A DNA stretch of 32,500 nucleotides from Tubiluchus corallicola (Eukaryota; Priapulida; Priapulimorpha; Priapulimorphida; Tubiluchidae), in contig JAQGDQ010000015.1 of the NCBI GenBank assembly GCA_030141605.1, positions 807,501-840,000 on the forward strand, written 5' to 3'. Of this stretch, positions 13,674 to 23,803 are shown one piece after another. Made by a program: the position numbers and the translations under genes. A model generated the notes under the pieces. It saw nothing but the letters and a program-made list of their open reading frames with translations. It was not told where the DNA came from and did no database searches. Position 1 is the stretch's first letter. Every line of letters begins with the position of its first letter.

Positions 13674-13796
13674 TTAGCGCACCCAATTACAGAACAAAAT
13701 GCAGAACGAAAATCGTTTGATTGCCCAGTCCACGGCGTAGAAAACTGCATAAATAATTGGCTGTAGGTTTGAGGAATAATACCCAGAGAAAATAAC
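13674..13796 (-). pseudogene. GPCR-like TM7 fragment, frame-broken
   Basis: One minus-strand frame reads VIFSGYYSSNLQPIIYAVFY and continues to AIKRF before a TAA at 13674-13676. This resembles the end of transmembrane helix 7 and helix 8 of class A amine-type receptors (GY-NS-LNPIIYA-F), with the NP of NPxxY changed to QP. A TGA lies just upstream at 13797-13799. The preceding helix-like FLW sits in another frame (about 13785-13800), and a third frame continues NDFRSAFCSVIGC (about 13665-13705), also helix-8-like. Reading it as a decayed receptor piece with frameshifts is inference: the fragment is short and in AT-rich DNA chance hydrophobic stretches occur. No other receptor exons were seen nearby. 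Confidence 0.3.
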
Positions 13797-14245
13797 TCAC
13801 CGGGTGAGCAGTTTTAGAAAGAAAACTGTAGTGGAAGAGAGAGACTAATTTCATGCATATGAGAATGTGGAAACTCGCTTTTAGATCAGTAATAACGTTT
13901 GTGTATTAAATATGGTCTACAAATATTTTGTGAATTTTTAGTATTGCATTTCCATAGTTGCGTTTAGAAATATATGCATGCATGTAGGTACATTTGTAGC
14001 AAATATATTATGTAGCTCAACTGACACGTTGTTAGTAACACGATCAGAAGAGAAGCCGGAATCTTTTTTTTTTGGAATACTCGCTTGCGAAGTAACTCTA
14101 TAAAAAGGCCTGTTTCGCGGCGATGTTGTTGTCGTTCTCGTTTTATATAACAAGTTTTCATCAGTGTTTTGTTGAGGAAGACTCTACGCAAAATCGCTAC
14201 TTTTCTGGTTGATATTTGGGTATGACCTTTTGTAGCTACCGTTTG

Positions 14246-14398
14246 TAACTGATCGTCATGAAACTTCATATGGTATATACTAGAATGAATTTCGCATTGA
14301 TCTCCCATTTCGTATTCAGCGATAATATAATTTTTAAAAAAAGCCTGCGAATTTACAACGGATCGTCACAAAACTTTGCAAAAATATACTAGAAAGGA
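14246..14398. repeat. Diverged direct repeat, two copies 110 bp apart
   Basis: About 42 bp at 14246-14287 (containing GATCGTCATGAAACTT and TATATACTAGAA) recurs in diverged form at 14356-14398 (GATCGTCACAAAACTT and ATATACTAGAA). Spacing is 110 bp. It may be a piece of an internally repeated transposable element or an old local duplication. The position is 1.0-1.2 kb downstream of the Zic stop, possibly inside a long 3' UTR. Confidence 0.6.
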
Positions 14399-15425
14399 GG
14401 AAATGAGCCCATCCACCAATATTTAGTCGATTTTTTAATATTGTGGCGTCCTAATCGAATTACTCCATATTCTATTTTTTATGGAAAAAAGGTAAATGGC
14501 GATGGTAAATGTTCGAAATGTCATTTCACGAATAACGGTTCATGACAACGGTAAGTGGTGTTCTAAGTGTGACATATGCAGGCAGTTGGATAGAAAAACT
14601 CAGTAAGTGAGTAGCCCAATGCTTAGCATTCCAGATTAGTTTTTCAAACATTAACCAAATTGAAAGTAAAAAGGACACGCATGTTAGCAACGAAGCACAC
14701 GCAAAAACGTGAGCGTCGTTTTTCCATAAAAATTTCGTCTAGTAGAGTTTTCGGGCAACGAGGCGTGAGCTATAACATGACGCACATGCAGCGTCTTGGA
14801 TAAAGTCATAGTCAGAGCCATAAGAAAGCCATTACAAAATTAATAGCAAAGATATCTCTACAATGCCGCCGCTTGATATTTGCATGGTTGTTTTTATGTA
14901 CAGGTGTATTTAATCAGACCCAGGCCACCCGAAAACTCATTTCTTGTAAACTGAATCTAGTCATGATCTATGGCTTCTTTCTTTGTCTAGCTTGGGACCA
15001 AACTATGCCTTTAAAGTCGGATAACTGGCTGTGATGCGATATTTGTACGAGTGGGACTTAAAGTTGTACGTTCTGCACTCCCCTCGTTTAAATAGTATAA
15101 GTGTGAAGCTTTACAGATAAGAAACAGAATAGATATTTAGTTACCAACGTGAAATACCCGGTACATTGAGCAGTTGAAAATCCGGACTGTCGCCCAACGG
15201 GGGTGGTAATCATTCCGGATTATGAAAATGAGCTTCGATCGTGAGTTTGACATGCTCCTTCATCTCTTGAAGCCCACTGAATCTATTATACGAGCTTGGA
15301 ATAACCACCATTATCCCAACCAATGCATAAGATTTTCCAATAATGGCCAATTTCCACACGAATCGACGTAATTTCTCTGTGTTATACAAGTCACCGCGAC
15401 TCCGGGTGGGTGAATTGTTGCCTAG

Positions 15426-15958
15426 CTAATACTGAGCGTGTAAGATGGGTGGGTGATGGTGAAGCCCGTTGTGTAAGTGTCCCGCAATGGGCGAGTGTTC
15501 GTTACTGGGAGGGGTGGGCATACCAGCCGTCCCCGAAGTTTGACACACGTACCACTCACTCAAGTTCGTATGGGGTGACGTAATGCTCGCACTGTGTGAC
15601 GTCAGCGAAGAATGTAACGAGGCCGGATGTGACGTCACGCTGCTGTTCGTTTGCTGCGAGTGTAACGAAGATTGCTGTTGTTGCTGCTGTTGACGAGAAG
15701 AGGGTTGGACAGGTGTCGGAGAGTCCGGTGGGTCCTCTGTCTGTCCGTCGAATGAACTTTCCGGTGATCCAGGTGCTTTCCCGTGAACTTTCATGTGTTT
15801 ACGGAGGGAACTAGGATGAGTATAACTCTTGTCACAACCACGGATTTTGCAGTTGTATGGTTTGTCACTCGTGTGAACGTGTGAGTGTTTCTTTCTGTCC
15901 GAGCTGTTGGCAAACCTTCGATCACATCCCTCAAACTCACATTTAAAAGGTTTTTCTC
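15426..15958 (-). CDS. Zic: Zic zinc-finger transcription factor, exon 2 (fingers 4-5 and C-terminus)
   Basis: Second and last coding exon. It starts after an AG acceptor at 15959-15960 and completes the split codon G|GA to read TGEKPFKC, so the linker between fingers 3 and 4 is restored exactly. Finger 4 is C323/C328/H341/H345; finger 5 is C353/C358/H371/H375. Finger 5 reads CKIRGC, a CX4C pair as in fly opa, not the CX2C of vertebrate Zic. The zinc-finger block of known Zic proteins carries the nuclear-import signals and DNA contacts. The tail (about 376-493) is Ser/Thr/His/Pro-rich, with seven glutamines (about 406-412, mixed CAA/CAG codons), TSH-containing repeats, and SEWYVCQ at 450-456, matching the C-terminal EWYV of vertebrate Zic but followed here by 37 further residues. 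Stop codon TAG at 15426-15428. Combined protein 493 residues, normal for the family. Confidence 0.97.
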
Positions 15959-16054
15959 CTGGAAAATAATTCAGATTAACTGTTTATGATTTACTAAATC
16001 AATAAGTGTGGCTTTATTAATGAAAATAAGTACTTAGAAATGCAGGTTATATGG

Positions 16055-16060
<6 letters not shown>

Positions 16061-16147
<87 letters not shown>

Positions 16148-16152
16148 TCTCT
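16061..16152. repeat. (CT)40 microsatellite in the Zic intron next to exon 2
   Basis: Forty perfect CT units (16061-16140), one CA, then five more CT units. On the transcribed strand this is a long (AG)n purine tract ending 102 nt before the exon 2 acceptor. A mirror-repeat polypurine tract of this length can form triplex DNA and is expected to vary in length. Open reading frames across it on both strands are low-complexity artefacts. Confidence 0.98.
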
Positions 16153-16618
16153 TGCTGCCTCTTTCTTTGTCGTTTGGCAGTTTTCGTGACCTCTGACCTT
16201 TATGCTTTGTCCGCTCGGCGTTTTTCAATTTGGTGAAACTTTTACACTCACTACCACTCTAGAGGTATCTATTTTCTGTTATTGTACCTAATTTTATTAA
16301 TTTAGCCTTAAAAGTGGAATAACTGAGTAAATAACAGAAAGTTCAAAAACTAAAAATGCTTTAAATAATGCTAAAAGAAAATAATATCACTATATATCTC
16401 TCCAGATACCAGAGTATTCAACATGTCTCCAACTCGCCATTTCATAAAAAAGAATAAGAATTTACCAACAAGGGAGTAATATTGTTATTCTTATATCAAA
16501 ATACTGGTGTTAAATATTAAGTTTAACTATACATAACAGGCAGATTAATTTATTTTCCTAGCAAACCATCATCATATACTTACTAAAGATTCTGTAAATT
16601 ATTATTCTTGTTGTTACT

Positions 16619-16653
16619 GTTATTATTATTATTATCATTATTATTGTTATTGC

Positions 16654-16701
<48 letters not shown>
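16619..16701. repeat. (TTA)n microsatellite, interrupted
   Basis: Trinucleotide TTA/ATT repeats with a few substitutions (ATC, GTT, GCT) in the first half, then a pure run to about 16700. Lies in the Zic intron. Confidence 0.95.
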
Positions 16702-16702
<1 letters not shown>

Positions 16703-17531
16703 AACACATTCTCTCCAGTAAATAAACACATTTGCTTACTTTTGCACGATTATAACACGCAACCTACTAATAATTTTACAATATATTTTTTTGGAATTTA
16801 GCTACATTTTCTATGCGATCCTCTTTTTTAATATATAAATTGATTTTTATATGCCTGTGCCCAAAAATTAATAACGTACAATTTACTACACATTATATAT
16901 AAATACGTTGACTGGTTGTTTTTCAGTTTCATTGTTTGCATGATCCTTTTGTTATATTGTCATAATAGTTACGCTTGTGCATGAAGTGTACTTCAGTTGC
17001 TATTATTCTTATGTTTTCAGTTCTCAGATTTTTATTTCTGCTTTTTATTTCACAATTATTATCACTAAATTATTATGTATTATTACCTCACCTGTCATCA
17101 GTTAATATGGTTCCTTATTTTGTTAATTTAAAGTCATACATGAGAATTAATTTTTAACCACACGCTAACAGCAACAGTACAGCGCCAGTAAATAATCATC
17201 ACTAATCAAAGATCAGCTGACTATATAACAAATTGGTCTTTTGCTGCCCTTCCTTTGCAAAATGCTGTCAAATTATCATTTGCATTATATCTGCATGTTT
17301 TTGTGATAAGATAAAACAAAAATCATGTTATAAAACCATACGTTTCAACAAAATCGTTATTTTGTTGGCAGGTAGTTATGCACTTTAGATAAATATATCG
17401 TTTAAATAACGTTACGTTTCTTAAAAAATTCGAGTTTCTTTATTTTGAACTATAATGCTCATAAAACATAGGCGTACTGGCTGTAGATTTAAAAATGATT
17501 GTTAAAAATGAAATTTTTATTGTTTATTGAC

Positions 17532-17566
17532 AATAGACATTTAAAATACAATATTAAATGTCTATT
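17532..17566. repeat. Perfect 13-bp inverted repeat with 9-nt loop
   Basis: AATAGACATTTAA at 17532-17544 pairs exactly with TTAAATGTCTATT at 17554-17566. Pairing does not extend further, so it is too short for a microRNA precursor. It may be the remnant of a small inverted-repeat element in the Zic intron. Confidence 0.8.
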
Positions 17567-20176
17567 ACAAATTTAAAAACTTGCGCCCAATAATCAAAAT
17601 TTTACTATTTATTATACAAGTGACCAATCATATATTATATTAAGATCGTTGTTTCTGCTCGTAGGGGTTACTGTTTTTCGAACTTTTTTATAAAAAGATG
17701 TGATCATAATTACTCATTTGAATTTCAATTTTCTTATAAAAGATTTGATCATTACGTCGTCCTGCACAAGTTTGTTTAATAACGGGATTACAACTATATT
17801 TCGCTGCACAGACTTTCACGGTGTTACATCAATATCATTCAGGTTTCATTCAGCCTTTAAAGTTTAACTAATAATTGTAAATATGGCTTCTTAAACAATT
17901 CACGCAAAAATGTTATATATTACTTTCAGTTTTCTGACGTATAAAGCTGCTGCTAGGTAATTATGCAATGAAAAGTACTGCAGGCTGGAGCAAGACTACT
18001 AAGGTATATGTTTCTTTGGTAATTTTTTACAGCAAAAGAGCACTTTGAAAATTTTAGAAACAGTTTGTTAACTCTGCACAAAGGCAGCAAGCTTTGTCCT
18101 AATATGTCTTTGTCGTCCGTACATTCGTCAATGTTTCTTAGAAATTTTCAAGGGCTACACAATTTTGCTTCTTTAAATACATATATATATAATGTTTCTC
18201 TGCACGCCTGATAAAAATGTAAATATTGTAGTTATCGATAAAGACAGCAAACAAAAATTATCCATATAAGTTAAATGATTCGCGTAATAATTATTAGTCG
18301 CGCAAACATATTTCTAAATTTGTTAAAGTTGGAGTCACTTCTTTCAAATACTGGTTGAAAAATTTTGGGCAATAGTTAATTTCCTTGCGTTAACACATTC
18401 GAAATTTTGAAGCTAATAAAGGAGAACAGGCGTTTTTTTATTGTTGCAAGCAAGAGAAAATTATGAAAATTATAACAGGCTATGTGTGTATACATGAAAA
18501 AAGGATAAAGTTCTTTTGCAAAATAGTAGCAACTTGTCTACTGTCATCTTAACACATCGTGTCCATATGAATATGATGCATACAAATTGGACGCGTGTTT
18601 AAAACTAAAAACTGATTTAATTGTGAACTTAATACGGTGTAAAGAGATGCACTCAAACTGTAAACGAGGTATATTAATTTAACCGTTGTAGTTACTCAAG
18701 GGTTGCCACTTGCCCGTGCACAGAAGACTTGACGCAACCAGCCTGGAGCTTTGCTCGTAAAACGTTCACCGTTTTGCCGTTTGCGCTTTGGCATAAGGTA
18801 ATTCGAAAGCAATTAAGAATTTTAATAGTGGATCTATCAGATGCCGAAAAACTTTCCGACATTAATAAATCCCGTACCTCCCAGTCTAGGCAATAACTCT
18901 AGCGCGTATAGGTAGAATCAACGTGTGCAGGAAAATTTCCATATATTGACTTCTCCAAGTGGCCCTAATGGAGGCCGTAAACACATAAAATGCTGGAATA
19001 ACTACGTTACACCGCTATAAACCAGACGAGAGAAGTTATAAGCAAGCAGTACACTGTAGAAACGGAAGAGAGCTTATAGTGAGCATTTGTTACTGTGTCT
19101 GTAAACACTACTCTATGTTACCAGAAGGAGCCTAGACCTACGTATATTATAAAGGAGGATATTTAAGGGTCTAAACTGATTTTTTAACAGATTTAAACAG
19201 ATAATTTTTTAAACTGCCTGTTCAGGTAAGGATCTAGAATAAAAAATAAAACAATATAGAATTTTTCCACTACACTTTACTACTTAATATGTATAAGACT
19301 TTTCTCTAAGTGACAACATGAAGTTATAACAGACAGCATTCTACTTTTGAATACAAGCTAAACCCAATTTTTTATACAATTACGAAAAATTGAATATACT
19401 GTTTTTTCTTTAACCGAGCCTGCTGTTGGTCTAAGGACAGTTTCACTCAACCAACCTTGTACTTTTGGCGGCCTGCTACTTCAGCAACTAATCATTTTGC
19501 CCACTTTTCAAAATGATAAAGATCATTTTACAGCCATTGACAAAATGCATAAAATTTAGCCCCATAACGTTTAATGTGACATCTGTGATGGGTAGGACGA
19601 AATAAAGCAAAAGCAAACGAAGAAAATCACGAACACCAAACTCCAAGTTTCATTTTTTTGGTAGCAGTAAACTGCATGGATTCCGTGAAAAGAGATATTT
19701 ACAACTAAAATACGATAATTTGTGTCGCGTAAAATTTTAGACCGATTGTATGCTACCATACACATTATTTTTTGTATGGCTATATCCTAGATTCATAAAT
19801 CAGTTAACAGAGCTCAACTGTATAGTCATTACAGCCTACAGCACCTTACATGTACATAAAATATGTTTCTAATAAAGGATTACATAAAACAATGAACAGT
19901 AATCAAAATTTTACACAAGATTATCGTTTTTATCAGTTTTGCTCACAATAAAATCTCAAAATTACTGATTAGTATTAGGAAACTGTACATTTTATATTAT
20001 TCCATTATTCAAAATGCCATTGCAAAACTTAGGCAGCAACCGTTCATAATAAAGCTAACTCTATAAAAGTCTTTGACAAAAAATCACGTGCACTTAATGA
20101 GGGTCTCTTTCCTGAAAAGAGAAGCAGCCACTGTTCATTCTTCTCTGCTCAAAAGGGAGTCATTAGCGGGTTTCTC

Positions 20177-20198
20177 TTTGCATGCAAACACCATTGAT
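20177..20198. promoter_or_regulatory. POU/FOX/SOX-like motif cluster
   Basis: A perfect 12-bp palindrome TTTGCATGCAAA (20177-20188) contains two octamer-like half sites, overlaps a forkhead-type GCAAACA (20184-20190) and is followed by SOX-like CCATTGAT (20191-20198). The packing recalls SOX-POU composite elements of neural enhancers. It lies in the Zic intron. Inference from motifs only. Confidence 0.3.
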
Positions 20199-22184
20199 AA
20201 AGTGCCCTCATTGCTGGCTAATTTAGGGCTTACTTAATTGCCGAAGCAACGATTTTCTTTCGAGTACAAGCTAGTATGAAAAGAAGCCAAAAGAGCTCCC
20301 CACGCTATTATAAAATAGTTGAAATATTTAATGGCGGCACTTACTTTTAACTGCATTAACTAGTTTTATTTTACACCCGTCGATTATGATACATACGTGC
20401 ACTACTTTTTTATACCCGCCTATGCTACTGCCAGTAAATAGATCCGCGCCCTTCCACAGTAATTCTCTTAAGAGGCTGATAAAGCCGTGTTAATTGCAGC
20501 TTATTATATTGAACGATAAATGTTATGACTGCAGAGACGGGCATGACAACAAAACGGCTATTACAGACTTGTTAGTTACACTTAGGTTTGTATTTTTCCA
20601 CGCTTTGAAAAGACAAATCTTTAAATCATCTGATAATGAGATAACCAAAAATAAACAATTAAGTAATTGAGATTTTATAAGTCATTAACGTAAATCTCTA
20701 GGGGAGTAACGGAGTTTAGGCCAGGATTACAAATTTTGTTTATCATGCCAATTTAAAAAAGGCCGTGTAAAGTCGCCCTTAGTAACAATCGTTAAAATAC
20801 TTAACTCAGTCATTATTACCTATTATAATGCCTGTAATACCTATGTCCCATTCGTGTCCATTCTATTACAAATTAGTAAATATATTGAAATCATTAAACA
20901 TGTTTAATTAAAAGTTTGGGTACACGTAGAAATTTCTCCTAAACATACGTAAGTGAAATTAAAATACTTTGCACGTTTCTTTTGGACATGTAAAATTAAT
21001 GGTGTATCAAGTTTGTTAAAATACTATAGTTTGCCTTCGTATTCTTCAAATGAATAAACGGCACTTAACTTAATTATGACGTATATAACACAGTGTCATC
21101 GACCTAACTGAATAAAACAGCAAAAGACAATTAACATACATATTCCAGACCAATCAAAATTATACGCGCTTGTAAATTAATACTGATATAAATTATAACG
21201 GAATAGAATTTGTCCTATTTAGGGTCCAAATTTAAAAAAAATGGCAGTGCCCACTTTCGACATACCGATCGCCAAGCAACCCTAGGCAGTGATATAACTT
21301 TAATATAAAATGAAAACAAAATGGAACCATAAAATTAACAGAAACGAATTAGTCTTTTAAAAAAGAATACACGTGTAACTTAAAAATGAGTTTTTTGCTT
21401 CCACATTTTAAGCGTATAAAATAATCACTCATTCACTACAGTAACATGCAGCATCACGTAATCCTGAACTCCGTGCCCTTTTCTTTCATTTATTGCCTCT
21501 TCCATGCACGGCGTACTGTATAATGTTTATTTATTCATCCATAATGCTTGACATATGAATCTTTGAGCTATTAACTTAACAACCACTAAAACACAGGTAT
21601 AGTCCCTAGATTGACCTACATTTACGCAAAACGCTTTTCTCGATAATGGAATATTAACAAATTTTCTAATATCCTTCATTGCAATTTTCCCAACTTTTAA
21701 TTTATTAATATTAACAAATATTAGTTATAAATACTATAATTGCGTAAGTGTCCAAACTAACCCATAAGTGTCTATAGCTGGACTACAATGAAAATTTGGG
21801 GCCAGGATACGTCGGTTCAACTGGTCAGGTGAAATACAGATGCGCAAAAATGGTATGCATAATAGACGTACATGGCTTTTACAAAAGTAATTTAGAGAAT
21901 GTTAGACAGCTCGATCTATAGAAAGTTATAAACTCTGTATTTTAAGTATATAAACCCTATATATAGCTAGCAATGGATTTGCATGCTTGCGCTTGTTCAA
22001 GTGGGTAAGCATGTCTGCCCTTCAGATCAGTCAAAGAGTTAACACTATAAGCATTTCAAGGCTGTGAATCCTGAAGTAGGCGGTGCTCAAGCTTTTGTGA
22101 CAAAAACGGCATCTCATTTAGAAATCTGCAAAGCGCGATTGTGAGCGCTAAATTAAACCTGTTTCAATGTAGCAGAGGCTTTGC

Positions 22185-22320
22185 AGCAGCTGCTAGTTGT
22201 GCTACAAAACGGCTCAAAGTGTATCAATCAATTGTAATTACAGACGTGAATGTGGATCATAAAATATCCAGAGAGCAGTGCGGAAAGAATTAAACCAATA
22301 GCACAGCAGGGGGCGGGTCG
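22185..22320. promoter_or_regulatory. Candidate intronic enhancer with ZIC/CTCF-like site
   Basis: Within about 135 bp: E-box palindrome AGCAGCTGCT (22185-22194), TCF-like CTCAAAG (22213-22219), PBX/HOX-like ATCAATCA (22223-22230), homeobox core TAATTA (22235-22240) and CACAGCAGGGGGC (22302-22314). The last matches the known ZIC binding consensus (CAGCAGG with flanking G run) and also most of a CTCF core. GC is higher than the surrounding intron. The cluster is suggestive only. Confidence 0.35.
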
Positions 22321-23764
22321 ATCGAAGACAACTGGATTGAGCAAGGGGTGAGTGGAGTATAGGTTATGAAGAAACGAAGTATTTCATTTGAAATTTATTA
22401 TTATTCTGAAAAGCAGAACTTCTGGTTGATCACTGAAGGCACAGGATAGAAAATAAGAAACACAAAGAAAGTACATGATAGAAGCTACAATGTAGTCAGT
22501 CCTCCAATCAATTTTATTTCTTGGTCTTTAAATGCGCCTGCAAAGAAAGCAGAAAAAGTCTCTAGTTCAAATCCATGCTGCATTCTAACTTTTCACATTT
22601 CCTGTTTTTCAAGTTTGGTATCAAAACTTAATTAATTGTGGATTTTTAACATCATTAATAATAATAATCTTTATATTTAGATTATAATAATTAATAGCAT
22701 CTTCGAAAACACTTTGGACTAACCCTCTATTTAAATTCTCTCCACTTGATATAAAAACATTAACTGTCATCTCGCATTCTAGTAAATGCTGTTTTTTTTA
22801 TTCTGAGACAAAAACAAGTTGATACCCCGTTTGCGTGCGACAGCTTGACAGATTTAGCTGAAAATGCCTCCGTTATAAAATCAGATTATTGTTAATGATA
22901 TGTTATTGTTCTGAAGCCTTGAAATTAAGTTTACTAATAATTAAGCGAAAAGTATTTCATATAAATCGTTTGTCGATAATACACCTAGTGCGTCTAAAAT
23001 TCCGGATAAATTGAGCGTATATCGATATGGCTATACAATACTGTAAAAAAATCAAAATAATTGCTATTGAACTTAATGCAGGGCTGTAAGTCAGTCGTTG
23101 AATTTGTGTGCATTAATTACAGCAGATGTCGCTACAGCAAAAATGAAAAATACTGCAAGCTAGTTTAAAATATGTTCATTTCTACAATGATATTTTGAAA
23201 AACCTTTTTTAATAATATCATGAAAATAATATTGAAAGCAAGAACAAGCTGTTGCTCGAACACCACCAAGTCTATTCAATTCAACTCGTCTATTTTAGCA
23301 TGTAAAATTGCCACGTTACACAATCACAACTTGTTGCTATAAATATTATTCAAGTTTTACACAAGAGGAAAAAATTTTAAATGGCTTATTAATACGTGTA
23401 TTTTTGTTTACAGTTTTAGTGTACAGTTCCATTTACAGTATGTGTACATTGTAAACGATTTTGAATTCTGTGACTGATTAACTGGCATTAACAAGGTCTG
23501 TATAGCGTTACTAATTTGTTAAATTGTTGCTCAGTAAACCCCAGGGTTACGCCACTAAATTGTCAAGCTTAAAAAGCTTCAACATCTCAGCACACTTTGT
23601 GTTTTTAAATTGTTAGGACAATTCTTATAAAAATTGACCTCCTTATAAAGTTCACCGTAAACATAAACTAAAACTTTTCAATACAGCAGTCTTTACTCAG
23701 GCTGTTCATTACCGAACCACTCGTACGTCTTGTTTGGTTATCTCTTCCATCTCTCAAATAGGTT

Positions 23765-23803
23765 CCATTGTTCGAGAAGTGTCGGGAACATTCCGGCCGA
23801 CAC
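23765..23803. promoter_or_regulatory. Heat-shock-element-like array within an inverted repeat
   Basis: Units in strict 5-bp phase: TTC at 23771, GAA at 23776, GTC at 23781 (one base off TTC), GAA at 23786, TTC at 23791. Four of five alternating units are exact, as in an HSF binding site. GTGTCGG (23779-23785) also pairs with CCGACAC (23797-23803), and a SOX-like CCATTGTT sits at 23765-23772. It is 5.2 kb inside the Zic intron from exon 1. Confidence 0.4.

Larger units (their letters stand above)
12991..15425 (-). other. Zic: Probable Zic 3' UTR and downstream flank; candidate poly(A) signals
   Basis: Downstream of the Zic stop I found no AATAAA on the minus strand until an overlapping pair at 13000-12991 (AATAAATAAA), 2.4 kb away. 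Nearer variants are ATTAAA at 14914-14909 (about 510 nt after the stop) and at 14439-14434, and CATAAA at 14898-14893. The 3' end therefore cannot be fixed: a UTR of about 0.5 kb using ATTAAA or a long one of about 2.4 kb are both possible. The stretch also holds the GPCR-like relic and the direct repeat listed separately. Confidence 0.35.

Noticed and set aside
13964-14308. Minus-strand 114-codon frame
   Set aside because: Starts with ATG but is basic and low in conserved character, and covers one copy of the direct repeat. Treated as repeat-derived rather than a gene.
15596-15814. 72-codon plus-strand open frame over exon 2
   Set aside because: Antisense to the Zic C-terminus, with composition set by the Zic codons.
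16034-16236. Ser-Leu and Arg-Glu repeat reading frames
   Set aside because: Translations of the (CT)40 microsatellite, low complexity.
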